Source: Bacteroides luhongzhouii (GTDB lineage Bacteria; Bacteroidota; Bacteroidia; Bacteroidales; Bacteroidaceae). From it: a stretch of DNA of 64,000 bases. The stretch spans positions 2,666,001 to 2,730,000 of the forward strand of contig NZ_CP059973.1 in assembly GCF_009193295.2 (NCBI RefSeq), read 5' to 3'. The position numbers and the translations under genes were made by a program. Positions 10,195 through 19,900 of the stretch are shown piece by piece. The notes beneath the pieces are model-generated. The model was given only the letters and a program-made list of their open reading frames with translations. It had not been told where the DNA came from and made no database searches. Every line of letters begins with the position of its first letter. The stretch's first letter is position 1.

Positions 10195-11021
10195 AATAAT
10201 GCGAATCAGTATTTGATTCCTTAGTTAAAAATTAGAGTAATTAATGCGATGGCAATTTTTCCCATCGTATGTACCAGAAGTCCAGATGTAGATCTGACTT
10301 TCATCGCTCTTTGAATATTTGTTTTTTCATTCAACCAGTTGAATAATGCTTCAATGGGTTGTCTGACTTTTGAGACTGCCGTTGAAAACAAGTCTCTTGC
10401 CGCTTTCTCCCTTTTTGTTATTTCAGGTGATTCTTCTTTGATAGCTTTTACAGGAGTAAATAGCTTGAGTTTTTTGCATTCTTTTGTCTCTTTATAGAAT
10501 GGTATATCCGAATATATTTTATCGGCATATATTTCTCTATTGTTCAGATTTCCCACACATTCTTTTTTGAATACAGTGGAGTCATTTTCATCAGCAGCGG
10601 AAAGTGAGCATTTCAGGAAAAGGTATAGTCCCTTTTCTACGGAAAGCCCCTGCATGGAGTTTTAGTCCGAAGTAATACATGTTCTTTGTCGAACAATATC
10701 CTTTGGAAGTAATCTCAGTGGCTACTTTTCCTACTTTGTTCTTTCCCGTGCAAGTAATGATAGGCATTGAGTCAACTAATGATTTCATACTGTCACAATC
10801 TTGAGTGAAGACTCGTAAACATCGCAGATATACATATATATTTTTATAAGTTTTAATTCTTTCTCCTTGGGAATCATAATTAGAACAATGAGTGGCTTTA
10901 TTCTTCTAATATACTGATTTTTAGGGAGATTAGAAAATTAAATTAATGAGATAATTAACTGGATAATAACATTCTAACAAGCGAAAAGGTAGATGATTAT
11001 CAACTGCTGATTCGCATTATT
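10195..11021. mobile_element. Degraded insertion sequence with 15-base inverted ends
   Basis: Perfect 15-base terminal inverted repeats, AATAATGCGAATCAG at 10195-10209 and its complement at 11007-11021, enclose 827 bases holding a broken minus-strand transposase. No clear target-site duplication is visible next to the ends. The element is shorter than a typical complete insertion sequence of this transposase type (about 1 kb), and the part that should encode the transposase N-terminus is missing or unreadable, so it is almost certainly immobile. Confidence 0.7.
10221..10822 (-). pseudogene. Transposase remnant (DDE type, IS982-like), frameshifted and truncated
   Basis: The minus strand encodes a transposase fragment in two frames. 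The first (to about 10620) reads through DSMPIITC, then GYCSTKNMYYFGLKLHA, a pattern seen in IS982/IS4-like transposases. The second (10655-10221) holds the C-terminal part, including RQPIEALFNWLNEKTNIQ. The frame changes around 10620-10655. Upstream of 10788 the same frame stays open for a few codons (RCLRVFTQDCDS) before becoming unreadable. The family name rests on remembered motif similarity only. Confidence 0.7.
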
Positions 11022-11063
11022 AATAGATTACGGGATAAGTAGCATACTCTATTCCTTATGCTC

Positions 11064-12698
11064 TTATTTTAAATAATTCTTTAATGGGCAATTGCTCTTT
11101 TTCAACCCTTCAGCAATGCTTTTCGCATTCATGTGCGCTCCTTTTAAGGAAGTGTGTGTATGGTCATGATTATAGAAAGTTGCCGCTTTCTTGATACCTG
11201 TCTTTTCCAGTTTATCGGCACTAATCTTATTCAGGTCAATGAAATAAGCTCCCGTAGCTTCCGCAGCTTCACGTGTCCACTTGCCAAAAGACTCGGTATT
11301 ACGTTCTATCTTTCCATCTTTCCATTTGTTGCGTGGCGTATGACTTAGAACGATGGGAATGGCTCCTTTCTCTTGAACATCCATGATGAACTTCCGAAGA
11401 TACCAGCCAAACGTATAAATTACCTGATACTTACCGGTCTTTTCCATTAGAAATACTTTGCTTTCATCACCGGAACCACGTAATTCGGCACGGGCCTTTC
11501 CTACATTAATATCTCCTGCATCATTATGTCCGAACTGAATCAGAACGAAGTCTCCCGGTTGCAAAGCATTGTATACCTTATCCCAACGACCTTCATCCAG
11601 GAAAGTGCGTGCACTTCGTCCTGCCATAGCCCGGTTCTCAACGGAAATCTTATTCAGATTAACCTCGTCGGCAATGACGCTTCCCCAACCCCACATACCG
11701 TTTTTATCTTTATCTTCATTTTTCACTGTACTGTCTCCAACTGTAAACAACACCGGACGTCCTTCTTTCCGGCTAGAACCTGTCACTGTATCTTTCTCAA
11801 TAGGTTTCAGATAATTGGCTAATTCCAGCCCTTCATACGCACGTATTCCGTCAGCAGCAGATTCTGCATTGACTTTAGCACCGAAAGCACTTGTATGTAT
11901 ACGGTCGATGTAGAACATATATTTCACCTTATTCTTGCCGAACTTCTCAAATTTGCGGGCACTGATATCATTCAAATCAATAAAAGGAACACGCTGTTCT
12001 TCGGCTACTTGCTTTGCCCACAATCCGAAAGTCTTGTTGACACGTGTGATGATGGTGCTGTCTTTATCTTCCCAGGCATTGCGGGGAGTAAGCGAAAATA
12101 GGATAGGATGAGCACCTTTGGCTTTTACATTCTGAATGAAACGACGCATATATTCCCCGTAGGTATATACGGTTTCTTTTACTCCGGTTTCTTTAATCGT
12201 TACGTTCAGTGTATCTTTGCCAATTCCGGGAATGGAAGCACGGGCACGTCCGCTGTCGTATGGGCCGTTGTCATTGTGCCCCAATTCGATGATAACCCAG
12301 TCTCCCGGGCGTACTCCTTTGATTACATCCGGCCATAAACGGTTATAGAAAGTACGGCTACTGGTTCCACCCAATGCATGATTCTCTACAGTAATCCGGT
12401 TAGAGTCGAAATAATCACCTGCATAATAGCCCCATCCCCATTGTCCGTTGTTGCCGTTTCCTAAAGTTCCGGTACGCATGGTAGAGTTACCTACCAGGAA
12501 CAGAACTGGGTTGTCACCTTTCCGGCTGGAACCGGCTTCCGGTCGCGAGGTACGTGCTTTATTCAGGCTGTCCAGCGTGTTGTCAATTACTTGATTGACA
12601 TCTGCCATGGGAGTGGAAACTTTATTTTGCGCTTGCAGTTGCAAACTGAATGTAATGGCCGTCAGCCAACATATATACGGGAATAATTTGTTTTTCAT
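11064..12698 (-). CDS. Tandem-domain CE12 rhamnogalacturonan acetylesterase, secreted
   Basis: The 544-residue protein has a signal peptide and two consecutive SGNH esterase domains of the rhamnogalacturonan acetylesterase (CE12) type. Domain one has S72 in VGNSTMR, the ELGHND block and DRIHTS. Domain two has S323 in VGDSTVK, the QFGHND block and DHTHTS. Both catalytic sets look complete. It should remove acetyl groups from the RG-I backbone so that lyases and hydrolases can act. The ATG at 12698 was chosen over one at 12725 because it sits directly before the signal peptide. It lies downstream of the GH105 gene, separated by a 12-base-pair hairpin at 12718-12754. Confidence 0.9.
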   Translation of the reverse strand: MKNKLFPYICWLTAITFSLQLQAQNKVSTPMADVNQVIDNTLDSLNKARTSRPEAGSSRKGDNPVLFLVGNSTMRTGTLGNGNNGQWGWGYYAGDYFDSNRITVENHALGGTSSRTFYNRLWPDVIKGVRPGDWVIIELGHNDNGPYDSGRARASIPGIGKDTLNVTIKETGVKETVYTYGEYMRRFIQNVKAKGAHPILFSLTPRNAWEDKDSTIITRVNKTFGLWAKQVAEEQRVPFIDLNDISARKFEKFGKNKVKYMFYIDRIHTSAFGAKVNAESAADGIRAYEGLELANYLKPIEKDTVTGSSRKEGRPVLFTVGDSTVKNEDKDKNGMWGWGSVIADEVNLNKISVENRAMAGRSARTFLDEGRWDKVYNALQPGDFVLIQFGHNDAGDINVGKARAELRGSGDESKVFLMEKTGKYQVIYTFGWYLRKFIMDVQEKGAIPIVLSHTPRNKWKDGKIERNTESFGKWTREAAEATGAYFIDLNKISADKLEKTGIKKAATFYNHDHTHTSLKGAHMNAKSIAEGLKKSNCPLKNYLK

Positions 12699-12717
12699 GA
12701 ATCTGTTTTCTTTGAAA

Positions 12718-12754
12718 TCCCTCACTGACCGGTGTCTAAACAGTCAGTGAGGGA
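12718..12754 (-). terminator. Hairpin between GH105 and CE12 genes
   Basis: Arms of 12 bases (12718-12729 and 12743-12754) are perfectly complementary, with core CCCTCACTGAC, and close a 13-base loop. It lies after the GH105 gene and just before the CE12 start in the direction of transcription. It could be a partial terminator or an RNA-stabilising or processing element. No long U-tract follows, so complete termination is doubtful. Confidence 0.5.
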
Positions 12755-12827
12755 ACTAGCTACTAACTAACCTCTAACTAAACCTAATGAATGATTATCT
12801 TTAAACCTAATGAAAAAACTGTCTATG

Positions 12828-13967
12828 TTATTTTAATTTATAAACTTCTGTTCCGGCAAGCAGGAAACAACCGACTCCGTAGTCTTCAAAGTCGGGCACA
12901 CTCTTATAAGTAACCGGCTGTCCGTCTTTAGGCTCTTTGCCTGTTCCCTGCACATATCCCAGGAATCCGTTCGGGTGTACTGCATCTTTCACCATAGCGT
13001 TCCATGCTTTTAAAAGGACGGGAAGATATTCTTTGCGGTCGAGTAATCCGTTGCGCACTCCCCAAGCCATACCGTATACAAACAGCGCTGTTCCGGAAGT
13101 CTCTTTGCCTCCGAAGTTCGTCGGATCATGAAGGCTCACATTCCAGAAACCATCTTCACGCTGACATTTTTTAAGTGCCTTGCTCATAGCGAGAAAATCA
13201 TTTGTATAGTCCTGACGATGTGTTTCATTAGTAGGGATTTCATCCAATACCCGTACAAGAGCTGCATATACCCAGCCATTTCCACGACTCCAGTAGCAAT
13301 CCTCTCCATTCGGTTCTTTGTAAGGAGGATCAAAATCATGATCGCGCCACCATAAGCAATCTTTAGGATTATACATTCCGGCTTCTCCGTGCACGTTACG
13401 AGTATAAGAATACATATCCCACATCTTATCGTAGTATTTCTGTTCACCGGTCATTTTTCCAAACTTTGCGTAGATTGGCATTGCCATCTGGATAGCGTCA
13501 ATCCACCACCAATCGTTCACCTGCGGAGTGTTGACTACCATATCGATACTTGCTTTTATATTCCGGATCATATTCGGATCGGACGGACACATATTATAAA
13601 GGTCGATATAAACTTGTCCGCAGCAATGATCATCTGCGTTACGGGTCGTATTGCCGTTTCTCATTCCCCATTTGTGGAAATCAGCCCAATCGTAGGCATA
13701 CTTATAATAATCCTCACGCGGGTAAATGCCATACAGAGCCATTAATCCTTCATAATATACGCCTCTCGTCCATATATTGCTTGGACGAACTCTGCCAAAG
13801 AAAGAAGGCAATGTGTAATCGGCATACTTTTTCATAAAATAGTCGTTTACTTTTACGATAGTCTCTAAAGTCTCTTTTTGTGCAGGTAACTCTTGTGCCA
13901 TGACCGGCTTTCCTGTCATAAGACAAAGAAGGGTTACTGTAAAGAATGAGAGTAGTGATTTCTTCAT
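12828..13967 (-). CDS. GH105 unsaturated rhamnogalacturonyl/galacturonyl hydrolase
   Basis: The 379-residue protein has a signal peptide (cleavage near VMAQ) and a single (alpha/alpha)6 barrel typical of GH105 (YteR-like). The family aspartate is D157 in WWWIDAIQMA. Other family features are the SRGNGWVYAAL and GTALFVYGMAWG blocks. These enzymes hydrate and release the unsaturated uronic acid left at the non-reducing end by PL-type lyases, so it should act on PL11 products. The ATG at 13967 is preferred over 14036 because it directly precedes the signal peptide and the likely promoter lies between the two. It heads a minus-strand unit with the CE12 gene. Confidence 0.9.
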   Translation of the reverse strand: MKKSLLSFFTVTLLCLMTGKPVMAQELPAQKETLETIVKVNDYFMKKYADYTLPSFFGRVRPSNIWTRGVYYEGLMALYGIYPREDYYKYAYDWADFHKWGMRNGNTTRNADDHCCGQVYIDLYNMCPSDPNMIRNIKASIDMVVNTPQVNDWWWIDAIQMAMPIYAKFGKMTGEQKYYDKMWDMYSYTRNVHGEAGMYNPKDCLWWRDHDFDPPYKEPNGEDCYWSRGNGWVYAALVRVLDEIPTNETHRQDYTNDFLAMSKALKKCQREDGFWNVSLHDPTNFGGKETSGTALFVYGMAWGVRNGLLDRKEYLPVLLKAWNAMVKDAVHPNGFLGYVQGTGKEPKDGQPVTYKSVPDFEDYGVGCFLLAGTEVYKLK

Positions 13968-14018
13968 GGTGAAATAATTCTGTTTTATTAATTGGGGGGT
14001 CATTCTAATTTTCATTGG

Positions 14019-14063
14019 CAAAGATAAGGGACGCACTTTTCTTTTTCAATGGATTTCCGTTCA
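14019..14063 (-). promoter_or_regulatory. Promoter of the GH105-CE12 unit
   Basis: On the minus strand a perfect -7 element TATCTTTG (14026-14019) is preceded by ATTG (14050-14047) after 20 bases. A site reading ATCTGAAC, related to the ATCTGTACA found at two other promoters of the locus, has its TGAAC part starting 37 bases upstream of the -7 element. This is the same geometry as the divergent PL11 promoter. Confidence 0.5.
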
Positions 14064-14139
14064 GATATATTCATTTTTGTTCACCGGGTAGTTATAATAT
14101 GGTTTAAAAGTAGGCTATATGATGATTTCTACATAGATC

Positions 14140-14184
14140 TGTACAATATTCTATTTTATAAGTAGGCTGTGCCACTTACTTTTG
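14140..14184 (+). promoter_or_regulatory. Promoter of the truncated PL11 gene with TGTACA site
   Basis: A -7 element TACTTTTG (14177-14184) lies 28 bases before the chosen ATG at 14212. TGTACA at 14140-14145, within ATCTGTACA, begins 37 bases upstream of that -7 element. The spacing and the nine-base string are identical at the GH2 promoter (minus strand, 3083-3039). The -33 element is poor (TTTT or TTTA), as expected for an activator-dependent promoter. Confidence 0.5.
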
Positions 14185-14211
14185 TGTTGTAAATTGATTA
14201 ACGATAAAACT

Positions 14212-15891
14212 ATGAAATGCATAAGTGCTTTTTTAAGTCTGTGTCTGATAGCTGCTTTTGTAGTGGCGCAGCCGAACTATGACTTTTCGAAACTAAAACG
14301 CGAACATTTGGGACGCGGTGTGATTGCCATCAGAGAGAATCCATCTACCGTTGCCGTGTCTTGGCGTTATCTGTCCTCCGATCCGATGGACGAATCTTTT
14401 GATGTTTATAGAAATGGTGAAAAGCTAAACAAGCATCCGGTAAGAAATGCGACTTTCTTTCAGGACATATATAAAGGTACGGAATCCGTACTTTATACCG
14501 TCAAAGCTATCAAATCAAAAACGGAAAGCTGTTATCAACTGCCGTCCGATGCTCCGGCAGGTTATCTGAACATCCCGCTGAATCGTCCTGAAAACGGTAC
14601 GATTCCAACCGGACAAAGTTATTTCTATGCTCCTAATGATGCTAGTATCGGCGATGTGGACGGCGACGGGGAATATGAGATTATCTTGAAATGGGACCCG
14701 TCGAACGCACACGATAATTCGCATGACGGTTACACCGGAGAGGTATATTTCGATTGTTATAAATTAAACGGGAAACATTTATGGCGCATTAATCTGGGAC
14801 GCAATATACGTGCCGGTGCACACTATACCCAGTTTATGCTGTTTGACCTCAATGGTGACGGTAAAGCGGAAGTAGTAATGAAAACCGCCGACGGAACAGT
14901 GGACGGAAAAGGAAAAGTGATTGGAGATGCGCAAGCTGACTATCGGAATGAACAGGGACGTATTTTGACCGGACCGGAATATCTGACTGTCTTCAACGGA
15001 TTGACAGGAGAAGCGATGCAAACGATTGATTACGTACCGGGAAGAGGAAATCTAATGGATTGGGGAGACAATCGTGGTAATCGTAGTGACCGCTTTTTGG
15101 CTTGCGTTGCTTATCTCGATGGCATTCATCCTAGTGTTGTGATGTGTCGTGGATATTATACCCGTACAGTATTGGCAGCATACGACTGGAATGGAAAGGA
15201 ACTGAAAGAACGCTGGATTTTCGACAGTAACCATCCCGGTTGTGAAGATTATGCCGGACAAGGTAATCATAACCTTCGGGTAGGTGATGTAGATGGTGAC
15301 GGATGCGATGAGATTATCTACGGCTCGTGTGCCATCGATCATAACGGCAAAGGTCTGTACACAACGAAGATGGGACATGGAGACGCGATTCATCTGACTC
15401 ATTTTGATCCTTCCCGCAAAGGGTTGCAAGTGTGGGACTGCCACGAAAACAAGCGTGACGGAAGTACGTACAGAGATGCGGCAACCGGAGAAATACTTTT
15501 TCAGATAAAAGATAGTACAGATGTCGGGCGTTGCATGGCGGCTGATATTGATCCGACCCAAGCGGGCGTTGAAATGTGGTCTCTTGCTTCTGGAGGAATA
15601 AGAAATATAAAAGGAGAAGTGGTGAAAGCCCGTGTCAGAGGATTGTCATGTAATATGGCTGTCTGGCGGGAAGAAGTGCTGTTGCGCACAGTGGATAATA
15701 CCGCTTTGCGCCTTTATGTCTCCACCATTCCCACTGATTACCGCTTCCACACCTTTTTGGAAGATCCTGTTTATCGCATCAGTATCGCTACCCAAAACGT
15801 AGCCTACAACCAGCCGACACAACTGGGATTCTACTTTGGACCGGATTTGCAGGGAACCATATTCAGAGGATGTAAAATACCTAAAAAATAA
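14212..15891 (+). CDS. PL11 rhamnogalacturonan lyase with a large internal deletion
   Basis: The 559-residue product starts with a signal peptide and carries the PL11 eight-bladed propeller signatures: repeated GDVDGDG calcium-loop motifs, HYTQFM, HPGCEDYAGQGNHNLR and LYVSTIPTDYRFHTF. Compared with the paralogue at 24236-26137 it lacks 54 residues: NMAVW joins directly to REEVL at about 15665, and the segment ending CLQGDIVGDW is gone. A second, smaller gap of about 10 residues follows ADYRNE. Losing a whole propeller region probably abolishes or alters activity, although the frame is kept. I chose the ATG at 14212 because a TTG further upstream would precede the signal peptide awkwardly. The GH105 remnant follows after 3 bases. 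Confidence 0.85.
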   Translation: MKCISAFLSLCLIAAFVVAQPNYDFSKLKREHLGRGVIAIRENPSTVAVSWRYLSSDPMDESFDVYRNGEKLNKHPVRNATFFQDIYKGTESVLYTVKAIKSKTESCYQLPSDAPAGYLNIPLNRPENGTIPTGQSYFYAPNDASIGDVDGDGEYEIILKWDPSNAHDNSHDGYTGEVYFDCYKLNGKHLWRINLGRNIRAGAHYTQFMLFDLNGDGKAEVVMKTADGTVDGKGKVIGDAQADYRNEQGRILTGPEYLTVFNGLTGEAMQTIDYVPGRGNLMDWGDNRGNRSDRFLACVAYLDGIHPSVVMCRGYYTRTVLAAYDWNGKELKERWIFDSNHPGCEDYAGQGNHNLRVGDVDGDGCDEIIYGSCAIDHNGKGLYTTKMGHGDAIHLTHFDPSRKGLQVWDCHENKRDGSTYRDAATGEILFQIKDSTDVGRCMAADIDPTQAGVEMWSLASGGIRNIKGEVVKARVRGLSCNMAVWREEVLLRTVDNTALRLYVSTIPTDYRFHTFLEDPVYRISIATQNVAYNQPTQLGFYFGPDLQGTIFRGCKIPKK

Positions 15892-15894
15892 AAT

Positions 15895-16716
15895 ATGAAT
15901 ATTCGTATCATAGCCATTGCTTCGTTGCTGATAGCTTTGCCTGTCAGCGCATAGAAAAAGAAGACTGTAGTGAATGACTCAAACACCCCTTTGCATTTAT
16001 TGCAACCTGCTTATCAGGGCACGTATGGTGATTTGACACCGGAACAGGTAAAGAAAGATGTTGACCGTGTATTTGCTTATATAGATAAGGAGACTCCCGC
16101 CCGTGTGGTAGACAAGAATACGGGTAAGGTAATTATCGATTATACTACGATGGGAGAGGAGGCGCAACTGGAACGTGGTGCTTTCCGACTGGCTAGTTAT
16201 GAATGGGGAGTGACTTACTCTGCCTTGATAGCGGCATCCGAAGCTACAGGCGACGCACGCTATATGGATTATGTACAGAATCGTTCTCGTTTTTTGGTCG
16301 AAGTAGCACCGCATTTTAAGCGTGTTTATAAAGAAAAGGGTACAACGGACCCGCAGTTACTTCAAATCCTCACCCCACACGCATTGGATGACGCGGGAGC
16401 TGTATGTGCGGCGATGGTGAAAGTCCGTTTGAAAGATTCCTCGCTTCCTGTAGATGAGCTGATACGTAATTATTTTGATTTCATCATTAATAAAGAGTAT
16501 CGTCTGGCAGATGGAACTTTTGCACGCAACCGTCCGCAGCATAACACTCTTTGGCTGGATGATATCCAAAAAATGGAAGGGGGAGCAGGTTCGCAGGATT
16601 TAGGCAATACGGAAATCGTACAGAAATGGTGGGACTATATGGCGGATATCATGGAAGTGAATCCGGACAACTCGCCGGTATCCATTCCTTTGCCGGAAGT
16701 ATTCCATATGGATTGA
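15895..16716 (+). pseudogene. GH105 gene remnant fused to L-rhamnose mutarotase tail, with nonsense codon
   Basis: A start at 15895 gives a signal peptide reading to VSA, then TAG at 15952-15954 where glutamine (CAG) would be expected. The frame then continues to 16716. Up to LWLDD (about 16563) it matches the first half of a GH105 hydrolase. The last 50 residues instead match the C-terminus of L-rhamnose mutarotase: KWWDYMADIMEVNPDNSPV followed by PEVFHMD, close to the end of E. coli RhaM. A deletion therefore seems to have joined the front of a GH105 gene to the end of a neighbouring mutarotase gene. Neither half is complete, so function is unlikely. Confidence 0.85.
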
Positions 16717-16750
16717 ATTTCAGGTAATTCTATCAGTCTGTAATTTTTTT

Positions 16751-16823
16751 TTAGGCGCGGATTACACGGATTACACAGATTTAAGAATAAAAAATCCGCG
16801 TTATCCGTGTAATCCGCGCCTAA
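16751..16823. terminator. Long palindrome, GGATTAC-type, likely terminator
   Basis: Perfect 21-base inverted arms (16751-16771 and 16803-16823), containing GGCGCGGATTACACGG, enclose a 31-base spacer. A T-run precedes the left arm. It lies after the GH105/mutarotase remnant and before the HTCS gene, so termination is plausible. The core is shared with the element at 27-99, marking a repeat family. The stem is long enough to work in either orientation. Confidence 0.75.
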
Positions 16824-16882
16824 GAAATGCTAATAATGGACCTTTGGCATTTTCACTTCCTACTATTTAATGGAGGGTTTCT

Positions 16883-16913
16883 TTTATTATCTCAACTATC
16901 TTGATTATTTTTG
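16883..16913 (+). promoter_or_regulatory. Promoter of the HTCS gene
   Basis: TTTA (16883-16886), 19 bases, then TATTTTTG (16906-16913) fits the Bacteroides promoter pattern. It lies 31 bases upstream of the ATG at 16945, which supports that start over a longer frame beginning at 16870. The operator-like motif seen at the enzyme promoters is not present at the matching distance. Confidence 0.5.
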
Positions 16914-16944
16914 TTCAACATTTATCATTAATCTTGGAATCTAT

Positions 16945-19900
16945 ATGACGCAAAGACACCTTTTAGTCTTCACTTTCCTTGTTAGCTTTGTACTGAATTC
17001 CTATAGTGCAATAGAGCTTCGTTCTACACAAATGAGAACTAGTGACGGTCTTCCCAACAACTCTATCCGATACATCTATCAGGATAGCAAAGGCTTTTTG
17101 TGGCTGGCTACCTTGAACGGATTAAGTCGTTATGATGGTAACTCTTTCCTGACCTTTCGTCCGGAAGCCGGAGATAAAGTGTCTTTGGCAGACAATCGGA
17201 TTTACGATCTCACAGAAGATAAAGATGTTTTTTTATGGATTTCCACTACACCTGAACTATATAGCTGTTATGATTTGCAACGTGCCCGTTTTGTTGATTA
17301 CACGGGTTGCGGCGAGTTAAGGCAGAATTATTCTGCTGTATTCGTTACAGCCAACGGAGACGTGTGGTTATCACATCAGGGCAATGGTTGCCGACGTATG
17401 GTGCATCAGAAAAACGGTGAAATGACATCCACCGTATTCAGAACAGAATGTGGAAACCTGCCGGACAACCGGGTGAAATTCGTGAATGAAGATGCCAGTG
17501 GACGTATCTGGATCGGCACTCAATGCGGATTGGTTTCTGTCTCCAACGGACAATACCGGATAGAAGACCGATTGATTCATTTCACTTCTTCTCTGGCTTA
17601 TAAGGATGACATGTATTTCCTTACGGTAGATGGAGATATTTATTATTACCATTCGGCTACGCAGAAGATGCAGAAGCTAGCTGCCCTTTCAACCGTTGCA
17701 GGGCAGACATCGCCTACCGGAAATTTCTTGTTGAAAGATAAATGGATGATTCTGACTACGACCGGAGTATATATTTATGATTTTACGACCGGAGAAGTAG
17801 CTGCTGATCCTCGTCTGAATATTAAAAAGGGCGAACTGATTCGCGACAACCACGGAGACTATTGGATATATAATCATACTGGACGCCTCACCTATGTGGT
17901 TGCCACAACCGGTGAAAGTAAAGATTTCCAGTTGATCCCTCAGGACAAGATCAGCTACATCGACTTCGAGCGTTATCATATCGTACATGATTCCCGGGGA
18001 ATAATCTGGATTTCTACCTATGGGAATGGTCTTTTTGCTTATAATACAGCCGAAGATAAGCTGGAACATTTCGTTGCCAACATCAACGATCAAAGTCATA
18101 TCAGTTCGGATTTCCTGCAGTATGTTATGGAAGATCGTGCCGGTGGCATCTGGGTCGCTTCGGAATATTCGGGTTTATCCCGCATTTCAGTGTTGAATGA
18201 AGGAACTTCCCGCATCTATCCCGAGTCCCGTGAACTGTTCGACCGTTCGAATACCATCCGTATGCTGACCAAGAGGTCTAATGGCGATATTTGGGTAGGT
18301 ACGCGTAAAGGCGGACTTTATACCTTTGACGCGAATCTTCAGTCGAAAATGACGAATCAATATTTCCATTCCAATATTTATGCAATCGCTGAAGATCGCC
18401 AGGGACGGATGTGGACAGGAACCCGTGGAAATGGATTGAAGGTGGGAGATATCTGGTATCATAATACCCCGTCCGACCCGACTTCATTGTCGGATAATAA
18501 CGTTTTTGCTATTTATCGCGATCGCAAAGACCGTATGTGGGTGGGTACATTCGGCGGAGGACTCGAATTGGCTGAACCTACTTCTGACGGGAAATATAAA
18601 TTCCGGCATTTCTTCCAGAAAACGTTCGGAATGAGGATGGTGCGTGTGATAGAAGAAGATGAAAACGGAATGGTCTGGGTAGGAACCAGTGAGGGGATTT
18701 GTATCTTTCATCCGGACTCATTGATTGCAGATGGTGATAATTATCATCTTTTCAGTTATACAAACGGAAAATTCTGCAGTAATGAAATCAAATGTATCTA
18801 TCGTGATACGAAAGGACGTATGTGGATTGGTACTTCCGGTTCGGGACTGAACCTCTGTACGCCGCAGGACAACTATCGTTCATTGAAATATGAGCATTAC
18901 GGAACTTCCGAAGGGTTGGTCAACGATGTGATCCAGTCTATTCTGGGAGATAAAAAAGGAACCCTTTGGGTAGCGACCGAATATGGAATTTCCAAGTTCA
19001 CCCCATCCATTCATTCTTTTGAGAACTATTTCTTTTCTTCCTATACTTTAGGAAATGTGTATAGCGAGAATAGTGCCTGTATGCGTGAAGACGGGAAATT
19101 GCTTTTTGGTACGAACTATGGATTAATTGTGATCGACCCTGAAAAGATACAAGATAGTGAAACGTTTTCTCCGGTTGTTTTCACTGATTTGTACGTCAAT
19201 GGAACCCAGATGAATCCGCAGATGGAGGATTCTCCATTAAAACAGTCTCTTGCTTATTCGGATGAAATTACGCTGAAATATTTTCAAAACTCATTCCTGA
19301 TAGATTTCTCCACTTTCGACTATTCGGATAGCGGACATACGAAATATATGTATTGGCTGGAAAACTATGACCAGGGATGGAGTGCTCCTTCTCCACTGAA
19401 TTTCGCTTCCTTTAAGTACCTGAATCCGGGAACCTACGTACTGCATGTCAAATCCAGCAATGGATCGGGTATGTGGAACGACAGCGAGACTAGATTGAAG
19501 ATTGTAATCGTCCCACCGTTTTGGAAGACTACCTGGGCAATGCTGTGCTATGTTCTGTTATTGATGGTAGCCTTGTATTTTGCTTTTCGTATCGTCCGGA
19601 ACTTTAATGGTTTGCGTAACCGTATTAACGTAGAGAAGCAACTGACTGAATATAAGCTGGTCTTCTTTACCAATATTTCTCATGAATTCCGTACTCCGCT
19701 TACCTTAATCCAGGGAGCTTTGGAGAAAATCCAGCGTGTTACGGATATTCCGCGCGAATTGATATATCCTCTGAAAACAATGGATAAGAGCACGCAACGC
19801 ATGTTGAGGCTCATCAACCAGTTGCTAGAATTCAGAAAGATGCAGAATAATAAACTGGCGCTTTCTTTAGAGGAAACAGATGTCATCTCTTTCCTTTATG

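Noticed and set aside
15895..16716. A genuine, functional GH105-mutarotase fusion enzyme
   Set aside because: Both partners are incomplete: GH105 lacks its second half and the mutarotase lacks its first half, and there is a nonsense codon at 15952.
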